64,000 bases of DNA from the NCBI RefSeq assembly GCF_003013405.1, contig NZ_PXZL01000013.1, forward strand, positions 535,343-599,342, given 5' to 3'. The notes under the pieces were generated by a model. It searched no databases and was not told the DNA's origin. It saw only the letters and a list, made by a program, of their open reading frames with translations. Every line of letters begins with the position of its first letter. Position 1 is the first letter of the stretch. Shown in pieces: positions 28,097 through 35,777 of this stretch. Both the position numbers and the translations under genes were made by a program. Origin of the DNA: Brevibacillus formosus. GTDB taxonomy: Bacteria > Bacillota > Bacilli > Brevibacillales > Brevibacillaceae.

Positions 28097-29896
28097 GTGA
28101 AGACAAGACAGACACGTGATCAAGTCGCTGTCGAGTATACGTGGAACCTGAACGATCTGTTTGAGAGCCAGGAAGCGTGGGAGCAAGAATTAGCAGAAAT
28201 TATACAGCATCTGCCTGTCGTCACAGCATTCAAAGGTCAGCTGCATAAGAGTGGAGAGACGTTGTTGGCATGCTTGGAGGCAAACGAGGCGATCAATGTT
28301 CGGGCGAATATCGCAGCGTCTTATGCCAGACTGCGGTCGTCTGAAGACGGGACGAATCCACAAAACCAAGCGAACTCTGCACGGGTAGGGGATGTCGTGT
28401 CCCAGCTAAACGCTGCGCTTTCTTTTATACCCTCCGAGATTTTGGCGCTGCCTGAAGGAAAAATCGAGAGCTTCTTGAAGGAAGAGCCAGGACTCGAAAT
28501 ATTCCGCAAAAGCCTGAATGATTTGCTGGAAACAAAGCCTTACCGACTGTCGGCTGAGACCGAGGAAGCATTTGCGGCTATGGGCGAGGTTTTCGGTGCA
28601 CCATATAACATTTATTTGCGCGGAAAGCTGTCGGACATGTCATTTGTTCCTGTCCAGGATGGGGAGGGAAATGAGCGTCCCGTATCCTTCGCGCTGTTTG
28701 AGACTGATTATGAGATGTCTTCCGATGCGACGCTGCGCCGTGCTTCGTACGAATCCTTTTCGAAGACACTCGCTTCTTACCAAAACTCCTTCGCTGCGGT
28801 ATACGCGTCAGAGGTGAAAAGACAAACCGTCATGTCCCGCCTGCGTGGTTATGAAACCGTAACGGACATGCTGCTTAAGCCACAGCAGGTTACACTGGAT
28901 ATGTACCACAATATACTGGATATCATCGGGAATGAACTCGCTCCGCACATGCGGCGCTATGCGAAGCTCAAAGCAAAAGAGCTCGGTCTCGAAAAGCTTG
29001 CTTTTTGTGATTTGAAGGCACCGCTAGACCCAGAATTCAGCCCGCCAATTACGATTGAAGAAGCTGGGCAAAAGATACTGGCATCCTTGCAAGTGATGGG
29101 GCCTGAATATACAGCCATTATGGAAAAAGCGCTGAATGAACGCTGGATCGACTACGTAGATAACGTGGGCAAATCGACAGGTGCTTTCTGCTCAACGACC
29201 TATAGCAAGCATTCTTATATTCTCATTACGTGGTCGGGGAATATGCGCAGTGCTTTCACGCTGGCTCATGAGCTGGGGCATTGCGGACATTTTATGCTGG
29301 CGACAAGAGAGCAAAGCTTTACGAACTCTCGTCCATCGCTGTACTTTATCGAAGCGCCGTCCACTCTCAATGAGCTCTTGCTCGCGCAGCATATCGTGGA
29401 GCAATCCGACGATCCTCGTCTGAAGCGTTGGGTCATTTTGCAATTGATGAATACGTATTACCACAACTTTGTCACGCATCTGCTAGAAGCGAGAATGCAA
29501 CGAAAAGTGTACGAAGGAGCGCAAAAAGACGTACCTTTGACTGCTAAACAGCTCTCCGAATGGAAAGGGCAAGTGCTCGCAGACTTCTGGGGTGATGCAG
29601 TGGATCTGGACGCGGCAGCGAGTCTTACATGGATGCGCCAACCGCACTATTACATGGGGCTGTATCCGTACACGTACGCAGCTGGTTTGACCGCTTCCAC
29701 AGCAATGGCAGCGAGCATCAAGCAAGAGGGACAGCCTGCCGTTGACCGTTGGATCGAGGTGCTCAAAGCAGGAGGGACGCTGACGCCGCTGGAGTTGATG
29801 AAAAAAGCTGGAGTGGATATGTCAGATCCGCAGCCAATCCGCGAGGCAGTCGCCTACGTCGGAAGTCTGGTTGACGAGCTGGAAAGACTGTTTTAA
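28097..29896 (+). CDS. pepF: Oligoendopeptidase F (M3 family)
   Basis: Zinc endopeptidase that cuts short peptides inside the cell. 599 aa, the usual PepF size. Zinc motif H391-E-L-G-H395 in TLAHELGHCGHF, with the third ligand expected in the following helix (EAPSTLNELLLAQH). The start is GTG 28097: AAAGGAGG sits 9 nt upstream and the residues that follow match family N-termini (VEYTWNLNDLFES). The open frame upstream to 28001 looks non-coding (INCRKIQMKRQIYYIKN). Ends in a strong terminator. Confidence 0.95.
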   Translation: MKTRQTRDQVAVEYTWNLNDLFESQEAWEQELAEIIQHLPVVTAFKGQLHKSGETLLACLEANEAINVRANIAASYARLRSSEDGTNPQNQANSARVGDVVSQLNAALSFIPSEILALPEGKIESFLKEEPGLEIFRKSLNDLLETKPYRLSAETEEAFAAMGEVFGAPYNIYLRGKLSDMSFVPVQDGEGNERPVSFALFETDYEMSSDATLRRASYESFSKTLASYQNSFAAVYASEVKRQTVMSRLRGYETVTDMLLKPQQVTLDMYHNILDIIGNELAPHMRRYAKLKAKELGLEKLAFCDLKAPLDPEFSPPITIEEAGQKILASLQVMGPEYTAIMEKALNERWIDYVDNVGKSTGAFCSTTYSKHSYILITWSGNMRSAFTLAHELGHCGHFMLATREQSFTNSRPSLYFIEAPSTLNELLLAQHIVEQSDDPRLKRWVILQLMNTYYHNFVTHLLEARMQRKVYEGAQKDVPLTAKQLSEWKGQVLADFWGDAVDLDAAASLTWMRQPHYYMGLYPYTYAAGLTASTAMAASIKQEGQPAVDRWIEVLKAGGTLTPLELMKKAGVDMSDPQPIREAVAYVGSLVDELERLF

Positions 29897-29910
29897 CCTG
29901 AAATAAGAAG

Positions 29911-29947
29911 AAAAGGCTTGTGATCTTCGAGGAGTCACAAGCCTTTT
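29911..29947 (+). terminator. Terminator after pepF
   Basis: Perfect 13-bp stem AAAAGGCTTGTGA (29911-29923) / TCACAAGCCTTTT (29935-29947), 11-nt loop, starting 14 nt after the pepF stop. Confidence 0.88.
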
Positions 29948-29977
29948 GATTTGATCAAGCAAGAAGGAGTAGTCATC

Positions 29978-30307
29978 ATGACCGAATTTACGCAGCGCGC
30001 ACTAAACATTATTGCCGGGATTCCAGCGGGCTATGTCATGACTTACGGGCAAATTGCTGCGTTGGCCGGGAGTCCGAGAGCTGCCAGACAAATTGTTCGC
30101 ATCCTTCATTCCATGTCCAAAAAGCACAAGCTTCCTTGGCATCGGGTTATCAACGCCCAAGGAAAGATTGGATTGCAAGATTTGGATTCGTTCACGCTGC
30201 AAAAAATGACCTTGGAAAGCGAAGGGATAGTTGTGTCAGCAGCAGGAGAAATAGAGTTGGAGCGTTATCAGTTTCACCCACATGTAGTTGATGAGCCGGG
30301 ATTCTAG
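29978..30307 (+). CDS. Alkyltransferase-like (ATL) DNA repair protein
   Basis: 109-residue homologue of the DNA-binding domain of O6-alkylguanine-DNA alkyltransferase. The active-site PCHRV motif reads P53-W54-H55-R56-V57, with Trp in place of the alkyl-acceptor Cys. The protein therefore cannot dealkylate and should act like ATL proteins: flip and mark O6-alkylguanine for nucleotide excision repair. The helix-turn-helix part with YGQIAALAGSPRAARQIVRIL and the arginine finger context are intact. ATG 29978 has AAGGAG 8 nt ahead; a TTG further up is unlikely. Its stop overlaps the stop of the convergent gene. Confidence 0.9.
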   Translation: MTEFTQRALNIIAGIPAGYVMTYGQIAALAGSPRAARQIVRILHSMSKKHKLPWHRVINAQGKIGLQDLDSFTLQKMTLESEGIVVSAAGEIELERYQFHPHVVDEPGF

Positions 30308-30663
30308 TATCCTACCTCTACCGAAGCAATGACGATATAGGCAAGGTCGTTCTTGTCCTCTTTTTCAGCGATCACGACCCCACTGCTCGTCAGCATGCCG
30401 CCATCGACGATTTCAAAGGAGACTTCCCCATAAGGCAGTGCTTTACGAACCGTTTCCAAATCGAGCTTGTCCTTGTCAGCAGGAACGGCCAGTCTCACAT
30501 TTACTTTCATGTTATGGATATCGTTTCCTGGCAGGACAGAACGCAGTCCAGGCATCGAATTATGATGGATAGCATTTTGTACAGCGCGGACTGCGGCTTT
30601 GGTGACGTTTTGTCCATGCATGTCGATGCCCATTCCCATTTCAATAAACATTACTTTTTTCAT
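30304..30663 (-). CDS. Lin0512-family conserved hypothetical protein
   Basis: About 119 residues, small soluble protein matching what I know of the Lin0512 family: KKVMFIEMGMGIDMHGQNVTKAAVRAVQNAIHHNSMPGL at the N-terminus and a later DGGMLTSSGVVIAEK. Biochemical function unknown. The start is either ATG 30663 or GTG 30675; AGGAGT lies almost against the GTG and about 11 nt from the ATG, so the ATG is preferred. Single gene, convergent with the ATL gene; their stop codons share bases 30304-30307. Confidence 0.8.
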   Translation of the reverse strand: MKKVMFIEMGMGIDMHGQNVTKAAVRAVQNAIHHNSMPGLRSVLPGNDIHNMKVNVRLAVPADKDKLDLETVRKALPYGEVSFEIVDGGMLTSSGVVIAEKEDKNDLAYIVIASVEVGY

Positions 30664-30832
30664 AGGTTTGTTCACTCCTATTTCATTCTACTTTTTTACC
30701 ATCCTTATCTTACCACGAAATGGAGTGGTTTTTTCTCTCATCTATATTGTGTTTATCGTCAAGACATGTCATCATTACATTTTGGCAATTCTATGCTTGA
30801 CGATTCTTTTCATTATTGGAGGCAGGTCACAA

Positions 30833-32797
30833 TTGGAACGTTATCCTTTTGCCTACGATCCGTCCCAACCGTTCATCCCTCAGGTGAGTGATTGGGTAGC
30901 GGACGTTTTTTATGAAGTATTGCCTGAGGCTGGATTCGAGGTGCGTGATGAGCAAATCTACATGGCCTTTCAGCTTGAACGGGCTTTTATAGAAAAGCAA
31001 ACGATTTTTGCAGAGGCGGGAGTTGGTACGGGGAAAACATTGGCTTACTTGCTGTACGCTATCTGCTATGCACGATATACCAGAAAGCCCGCCATCATTG
31101 CCTGTGCCAATGAGTCGTTGATTGAGCAGCTCGTAAAACCGGAAGGCGATATAGCCAAACTGGCTCGCCATCTCAACCTAACCATTGACGCGAGACTCGG
31201 AAAATCTCCGGACCAATATCTCTGTTTGCGCAAGCTGGATGAGGCGAGATTCCAGCCTGAGACAAGCGAAGCTTTCCAGCATATTTATCAAGAGCTGCCT
31301 TCGTTTGTTCATACACACGAGGCCTTGCAGTCGTTTTATCCGTACGGGGATCGCAGCACATATCCTGACCTGGATGATCAAGAATGGGCGCAGATGAACT
31401 GGGATACTTTTCAGGATTGCTTTGTGTGCGACAGACAGCACCGGTGTGGGCAGACCCTTTCCAGAAATCATTACCGTCAATCAGCCGATTTGATCATTTG
31501 CTCCCATGACTTTTATATGGAGCATGTGTGGACCTATGAGATCCGCAAGCGCGGAGGTCAACTGCCGTTGCTGCCACCGCATAGCTCAGTCATTTTTGAC
31601 GAGGGTCATCTGCTGGAGCCTGCTGCCCAAAAAGCATTAACGTACAAGCTGAATCACTCCGTCTTCGAAGAAACGATTACGCGTGTGTTGAAGGGTGAGA
31701 TTAGGGAAGAGCTCGCCATTGCCATTGAAGAAGCCATTGCCCAGAGCGAGGAGATGTTCTCCCGATTGAACGAAGAGAGCAAGGCTGTGATGGGCTCCAA
31801 CCGCAAAGAAATCCATTTTCATCCGGAACTCATTGCAACCATCCACCGTTTTACGAATCTCGTCAGTTGGATTGAAGAAGAGCTGGCGCTAGAGGGTGGT
31901 CTGTATACGTTGGACGAGTTCCAGCTGCGGATTGTCGAGGAGCATTTGGAAATGATGCAGCTGGCACTGGGACTTTTCCAAGACCCGGATCACGTCATTT
32001 CCTGGATGAGTGAAGAGATTACAGGGCCAACCTTGGTCGTCATGCCAAAAAAGGTGCAGGAAGTACTGGAAGAGCGCGTCTTCTCACAAAAGATGCCGAT
32101 TGTCTTTTCCTCTGCGACTTTATCTGTTGATGGATCGTTCAAGTATGTGGCGGACAGCTTGGGCATTGAGCAATACCTGTCTTTCTCGGTGGCTTCTCCA
32201 TACGAATACGACAAGCAAATGGAGGTATACGTACCGACACTCTCTGCGACCGACTCCTTTGCGGAAAAAATGAGCCAGGCTAGCCAATTACTGCAAAAAT
32301 CAGGAGGTAGTGCGCTTCTGTTGTTTTCCTCCATGGAGGAATTACAGCAATTCAAGGCCGCTATCAAAAACGATCCTACCTGTACGGATCTGCGATTCTT
32401 GTTTGAAGGAGATGCAGAAATCAGCCATCTGATCTCTCAGTTCCAAAACGACGAGAAAAGCAGCCTTTGTGCGGTGAGCCTGTGGGAAGGGCTGGACGTT
32501 CCGGGGCCTTCGCTGTCCAATGTGATCATTTGGTCACTGCCATTCCCGCCGAATGATCCGGTGTTTACAGCAAAACGAAAAAGTGCAGCGAATCCTTTCG
32601 ACGAGGTAGATATGCCTTACATGCTGCTGAGACTGCGTCAAGGCATCGGGCGCTTGATCCGTTCGCGAGAGGATAGCGGTCTGGTATCGATCTTGAGTCC
32701 GCAATTGAGCCAAAACGACAAGCTGAGACAGCAAGTACAGGATGTTTTCCCAGCTGGCGTAGAATGGAAAACGTCTTTGGACGGTGTATTGGCGTAA
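30833..32797 (+). CDS. DinG/XPD-like iron-sulfur DNA helicase (YpvA-like)
   Basis: Superfamily 2 5'-3' DNA helicase, 654 aa. Motif I is AEAGVGTGKTLAYLL (about residue 60) and motif II is DEGH in VIFDEGHLL. Between them an XPD-type iron-sulfur cluster is suggested by Cys in YLCLRKL and by CFVC-x5-C. Late motifs include VSLWEGLDVPG and LRQGIGRLIRS. The upstream frame to 30599 would add 78 hydrophobic residues and runs over the divergent gene. TTG 30833 with GGAGGCAGG ahead is the credible start. Likely acts in DNA repair or R-loop/G-quadruplex resolution. Single gene with its own terminator. Confidence 0.92.
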   Translation: MERYPFAYDPSQPFIPQVSDWVADVFYEVLPEAGFEVRDEQIYMAFQLERAFIEKQTIFAEAGVGTGKTLAYLLYAICYARYTRKPAIIACANESLIEQLVKPEGDIAKLARHLNLTIDARLGKSPDQYLCLRKLDEARFQPETSEAFQHIYQELPSFVHTHEALQSFYPYGDRSTYPDLDDQEWAQMNWDTFQDCFVCDRQHRCGQTLSRNHYRQSADLIICSHDFYMEHVWTYEIRKRGGQLPLLPPHSSVIFDEGHLLEPAAQKALTYKLNHSVFEETITRVLKGEIREELAIAIEEAIAQSEEMFSRLNEESKAVMGSNRKEIHFHPELIATIHRFTNLVSWIEEELALEGGLYTLDEFQLRIVEEHLEMMQLALGLFQDPDHVISWMSEEITGPTLVVMPKKVQEVLEERVFSQKMPIVFSSATLSVDGSFKYVADSLGIEQYLSFSVASPYEYDKQMEVYVPTLSATDSFAEKMSQASQLLQKSGGSALLLFSSMEELQQFKAAIKNDPTCTDLRFLFEGDAEISHLISQFQNDEKSSLCAVSLWEGLDVPGPSLSNVIIWSLPFPPNDPVFTAKRKSAANPFDEVDMPYMLLRLRQGIGRLIRSREDSGLVSILSPQLSQNDKLRQQVQDVFPAGVEWKTSLDGVLA

Positions 32798-32799
32798 TG

Positions 32800-32834
32800 A
32801 AAAAGCAGGAAGCCATGAAGGCTCCTGCTTTTTT
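32800..32834. terminator. Bidirectional terminator between helicase and multicopper oxidase genes
   Basis: AAAAAGCAGG plus AGCC (one bulged A) pairs with GGCT plus CCTGCTTTTTT around a short loop. It lies between two convergent stop codons (32797 and 32841) and has A and T runs on both sides, so it can serve both genes. Confidence 0.85.
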
Positions 32835-32840
32835 CTATGG

Positions 32841-34457
32841 CTATTCCGGCATGTTGCCGACAGTAGGGTCGACGACGAAATCTGGCTTGAAGCCTTCATA
32901 TTTTACTTCGGATACCATTCCTTGCGCAGCATGGCCCAAATCGTGGCAGTGGAACATCCAATCTCCTGGATTGTCTGCTTCGAATGCGACTACATAAGCT
33001 TCACCCGGCAAAATGTTCAGCGTATCTTTGACCAGAGGGGAGCCTGTGATAGGCTGTCCGTTTTTGCTTAATACTTGGAAGAAATGTCCGTGCAAATGCA
33101 TCGGATGGATATCTTTTGGTGATTTGTTCACCAGCGTGACTATGACCAGATTGCCTTTTTTGACGTTGAGCGGAGGGACATCCGGGAACGTTTTTCCATT
33201 GATGGTAAAGGCCATTTTTCCATCTGCCGTTTCCGTGTTCAGATCCATTTGATACGTGATGTCATATTTCTGCTCCAGCGTAAAGCTGCTTTTTGCCGCC
33301 TCGCCGTATTTGGTAATGTCTATCGTCGGCATATCGCCAGCTTCGGATTTGGCTGTTTTTGTTTCCGAGCCTTCATAGACGATGGGTACGACAAGGGACT
33401 TGGCGCCAGGATTAGTGCTGCGCTCCTCTAGTAACCATTTGCCAGGATTGTTTGCGACGAATTCGAGATCATATCGTTCGCCTGGTCCGATATTGAGGAG
33501 CTGGCCTCCCACGAGGGGCGGATTGTTGATGGGTTGTCCGTCTGTTGCCACGATTTTAAATTCATGACCTTGCAGGTTCAGCTTGTGGTTCAAGTATCCG
33601 GCATTGATCAGGCGGATTCTGACTTTCTCTCCTTCTTTAACAGATAGCGGCTGGATTGCCGGGCCTGTTTTTCCGTTCACGGAAAAGATCGTATACATCA
33701 ACGGCATCATCTCAGCGTCACTCATGGGCATCTCCATACCGGACATGTTGTGACCACCAGAGGAGGAGCTATCGGAAGAAGGGGCACTCATGCCGTGACT
33801 CATGCCACTTCCGTGCATTTCTGCCATGCTATCGTCCTGCATCCATTCATCCAGAACGAGGGTAAAGTCCTTGTCAGCTGGCTCTGGCGTAGTCGGTTCC
33901 ACCACGAGGGAACCATACAAGCCTTTGTCTACCTGCTCGGCGCTGTTTTGATGTGAGTGGTACCAGTATGTCCCGGCAACGTCCACCTTGAATTTGTAGG
34001 TGAAGCTTTCGTTTGGTTTTACGGCATTTTGGGTCACGCCAGGTATTCCGTCCATATTATTCGGGACGGGTAAGCCATGCCAGTGAATGGTGACTGGCTC
34101 GGGCAATTCGTTTTTCAACGTCACGCTGATTGTTTCTCCTTGTTTGACACGAAGCTGTGGGCCTGGAACGGTTCCATTGTACGTCCATGCGTTTTTCATG
34201 GTCTTATCATCGAGGTGGAGCATAGTTTCCTTTGCCGTGAGGGTAAAGGCATTGCCTGTCAGCACCTCCATCGACGAGTCGCTGGAAGCAGACATTTGCT
34301 GCAGTTGCGTTTCTGCTGGTGCTTGTGGTGAAGAATTCATGTTGTGTCCATTATGATCCATCGTGGAATTGTCAGTGGCAGTGGAGCATGCGGATAACAG
34401 CAAAACGCCACCTAGAACCAAGGGATAAGCCCACGGGCGTATTTTCCGTTTGTTCAT
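32841..34457 (-). CDS. Multicopper oxidase lipoprotein with Met-rich insert
   Basis: Extracellular, lipid-anchored multicopper oxidase, 538 aa, probably a cuprous or metal oxidase in copper tolerance. The signal peptide of MNKRKIRPWAYPL has lipobox LSAC. Three cupredoxin domains follow with all four copper motifs: HWHGLP, WYHSHQ, HPMHLHGHFF and HCHDLGH-AAQGM with a possible axial Met. Around residues 210-260 is a Met/His-rich loop (GSGMSHGMS, GGHNMSGMEMPM), like the copper-binding loop of CueO. The longer frame to 34553 is excluded: AAAGGAGG lies directly before ATG 34457. Single gene; no copper exporter or regulator nearby. Confidence 0.94.
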   Translation of the reverse strand: MNKRKIRPWAYPLVLGGVLLLSACSTATDNSTMDHNGHNMNSSPQAPAETQLQQMSASSDSSMEVLTGNAFTLTAKETMLHLDDKTMKNAWTYNGTVPGPQLRVKQGETISVTLKNELPEPVTIHWHGLPVPNNMDGIPGVTQNAVKPNESFTYKFKVDVAGTYWYHSHQNSAEQVDKGLYGSLVVEPTTPEPADKDFTLVLDEWMQDDSMAEMHGSGMSHGMSAPSSDSSSSGGHNMSGMEMPMSDAEMMPLMYTIFSVNGKTGPAIQPLSVKEGEKVRIRLINAGYLNHKLNLQGHEFKIVATDGQPINNPPLVGGQLLNIGPGERYDLEFVANNPGKWLLEERSTNPGAKSLVVPIVYEGSETKTAKSEAGDMPTIDITKYGEAAKSSFTLEQKYDITYQMDLNTETADGKMAFTINGKTFPDVPPLNVKKGNLVIVTLVNKSPKDIHPMHLHGHFFQVLSKNGQPITGSPLVKDTLNILPGEAYVVAFEADNPGDWMFHCHDLGHAAQGMVSEVKYEGFKPDFVVDPTVGNMPE

Positions 34458-34585
34458 GTGCAATTTTTCCTCCTTTGCGCTGTTGGAGAAAGCGTACCAA
34501 ACGATTGTGTAGAAAACATGAAGACAAAGATGTATGACACTTCTGTTACGCATTTTGCAAAAATGGGAAAGTAAGCGTGAACAAA

Positions 34586-34594
34586 TGCTATAAT
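34586..34594 (+). promoter_or_regulatory. Extended -10 promoter (TGCTATAAT) of the small membrane protein
   Basis: TGC immediately followed by a perfect TATAAT; no good -35 is seen, as expected for extended -10 promoters. The predicted start near 34601 excludes the ATG at 34577 as start of the following gene. Confidence 0.65.
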
Positions 34595-34648
34595 GGAGTA
34601 TCGTACATACAAGTAATCAGTAGAATCGGACAGGGATGGTGTTCACGT

Positions 34649-34849
34649 TTGGGTAACGTAGATTTTGCGAGCTTGCCTTGGAATGTTTTTTGGGTTGGAG
34701 TCGCTTATTTTTTGGTCACAGGAGTCTTTTTCTGTCTTGGGTTTATGCGATTGCTTTCCGAACGGGTGAAAAGCGGCATTGTATGCATGGTGATCGCGGT
34801 TGTCAGCGGTGGTTTTTTCTTAAATTATTTGTTTACTCATCATATTTAA
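34649..34849 (+). CDS. Small two-helix membrane protein, unknown function
   Basis: 66 residues (TTG start at 34649, AGGGATGG about 9 nt ahead). Two predicted membrane helices: about residues 14-31 (WVGVAYFLVTGVFFCLGF) and 41-60 (GIVCMVIAVVSGGFFLNYLF), joined by a basic loop MRLLSERVKSG. A longer version from ATG 34577 is unlikely because the promoter -10 box lies inside it. Followed by a terminator, so it is a complete single-gene unit. No family recognised. Confidence 0.65.
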   Translation: MGNVDFASLPWNVFWVGVAYFLVTGVFFCLGFMRLLSERVKSGIVCMVIAVVSGGFFLNYLFTHHI

Positions 34850-34866
34850 AATGGGATAATCAAGCG

Positions 34867-34908
34867 AAAATCCTCGTCGGTGCTGGTAATCGATGGGGAT
34901 TTTATTTT
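34867..34908 (+). terminator. Terminator after the small membrane protein
   Basis: Nine-bp stem AAAATCCTC (34867-34875) / GGGGATTTT (34895-34903) with one G-T pair, followed by ATTTTTG. Confidence 0.6.
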
Positions 34909-35179
34909 TGTCTTGTGTTTCCTGTTTCAATTGGAGAAAATGGTAGTGATAGGGGAATAACCGTTAGAAGACGCTATACATACTAGCTTTTGGATTTGGC
35001 CTTACATCATGCAGATACTTATTGGCTCAAAGGTTTATCAACAAATGACAATCAGGAATGTCAATACAACTCGCAAAATTTACGAACGGATCCAGGCTGT
35101 TGATCCGTAAATCTTTTGTGACAAGTAAACACGTTGCATTTTGCATCTGACAGTGGTGGTCTGCGATGATCTACAATCG

Positions 35180-35219
35180 AGAAGCTGATGGGGGAAAGTA
35201 TACCAGCAGCTTCTTTTTT
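35180..35219 (+). terminator. Terminator-like hairpin with no gene directly upstream
   Basis: Perfect 8-bp stem AGAAGCTG (35180-35187) / CAGCTTCT (35207-35214) followed by TTTTT. The nearest upstream gene already has a terminator 270 nt earlier. Confidence 0.6.
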
Positions 35220-35512
35220 ATTCCGCGTTTTTTCCGGGAAAAAACATGGTCAGAATGTAAACAGTTTGTAACGAGTTATCCCCCGAAATCGTCATATAAT
35301 CAGGTTACAAACAACATTCAGCAAGAGTCTAACGTAAGACAAGGACCGGGTAATTTCCTTGTGAAACCATCCACTATAAGGAAGGTGTGGTGCATATATA
35401 AGGGAGTAAGAGAACCAAAAAAACAACGAGATAGTGAGTAGTTCATCACATCCTGAATACGGGCAATGATGATGGGAAGAATTCATTTTCCATAAAGATA
35501 ATGAACGAGACC

Positions 35513-35553
35513 AACCCCCGTTTTCGCACGATTCCAAAAAACAGGGGTTTTTG
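35513..35553 (+). terminator. Terminator-like hairpin in the region ahead of the acyltransferase
   Basis: AACCCCCGTTTT (35513-35524) pairs with AAAACAGGGGTT (35538-35549), one mismatch in 12, followed by TTT. Placed 217 nt before the acyltransferase start, so it could end a small RNA or act as an attenuator. Confidence 0.6.
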
Positions 35554-35645
35554 CATTCATAGAGCACGCAATTCCCGATGTGTAATGACTGCCCCCAACA
35601 ACAAATGATGAAAACAGAACGGAAGTAAAAAGGGGAGAATGTTAG

Positions 35646-35777
35646 ATGTTTTGCATGGCGAGCACGAAGAATCACCATAAAAAAATGAAAAGGACGATGG
35701 GTACGAAAAGAATTAATAATCAGAACGAATTAATCACTCGCCAACATGCAACGATAGGAGGCCACCAGCATGCCTGA
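35646..35777 (+). CDS. Possible 43-aa leader peptide overlapping the acyltransferase start
   Basis: ATG 35646 has AAGGGGAG about 10 nt upstream and opens a 43-codon frame that ends 8 nt inside the acyltransferase gene (TGA 35775-35777). The peptide is basic and His-rich (NHHKKMKRTMGTKR, then GGHQHA) and resembles no protein I know. The overlap would allow translational coupling. It could equally be chance: codon use is unremarkable and a second short frame starts at 35639. Confidence 0.3.
   Translation: MFCMASTKNHHKKMKRTMGTKRINNQNELITRQHATIGGHQHA

Larger units (their letters stand above)
34911..35645. other. Gene-poor stretch with several terminator-like hairpins
   Basis: About 735 nt with no convincing gene. 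It contains a perfect 7-bp hairpin ACGGATC/GATCCGT at 35086-35108, then two terminator-like structures annotated separately (35180, 35513). A perfect TATAAT at 35295-35300 lacks a well-spaced -35 (TTGTAA is 23 bp away). Between that box and the second terminator a transcript of about 245 nt could be made; it holds short inverted repeats (CAAGGA / TCCTTG type at about 35340-35362) and no good reading frame. It may encode a small RNA or be the leader of the acyltransferase gene. I do not recognise a known riboswitch. Confidence 0.4.

Noticed and set aside
30599..30832. Hydrophobic 78-residue N-terminal extension of the DinG-like helicase, as if membrane anchored
   Set aside because: It covers the start region of the divergent Lin0512 gene; TTG 30833 has a strong ribosome site and starts at the conserved helicase sequence.
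34678..34986. 102-codon frame overlapping the small membrane protein
   Set aside because: It overlaps the better supported frame and its terminator, and the peptide is low in coding character.
35166..35441. 91-codon open frame in the gene-poor stretch
   Set aside because: It runs across a terminator-like hairpin (35180-35214), has no ribosome site and its peptide has no coding character.
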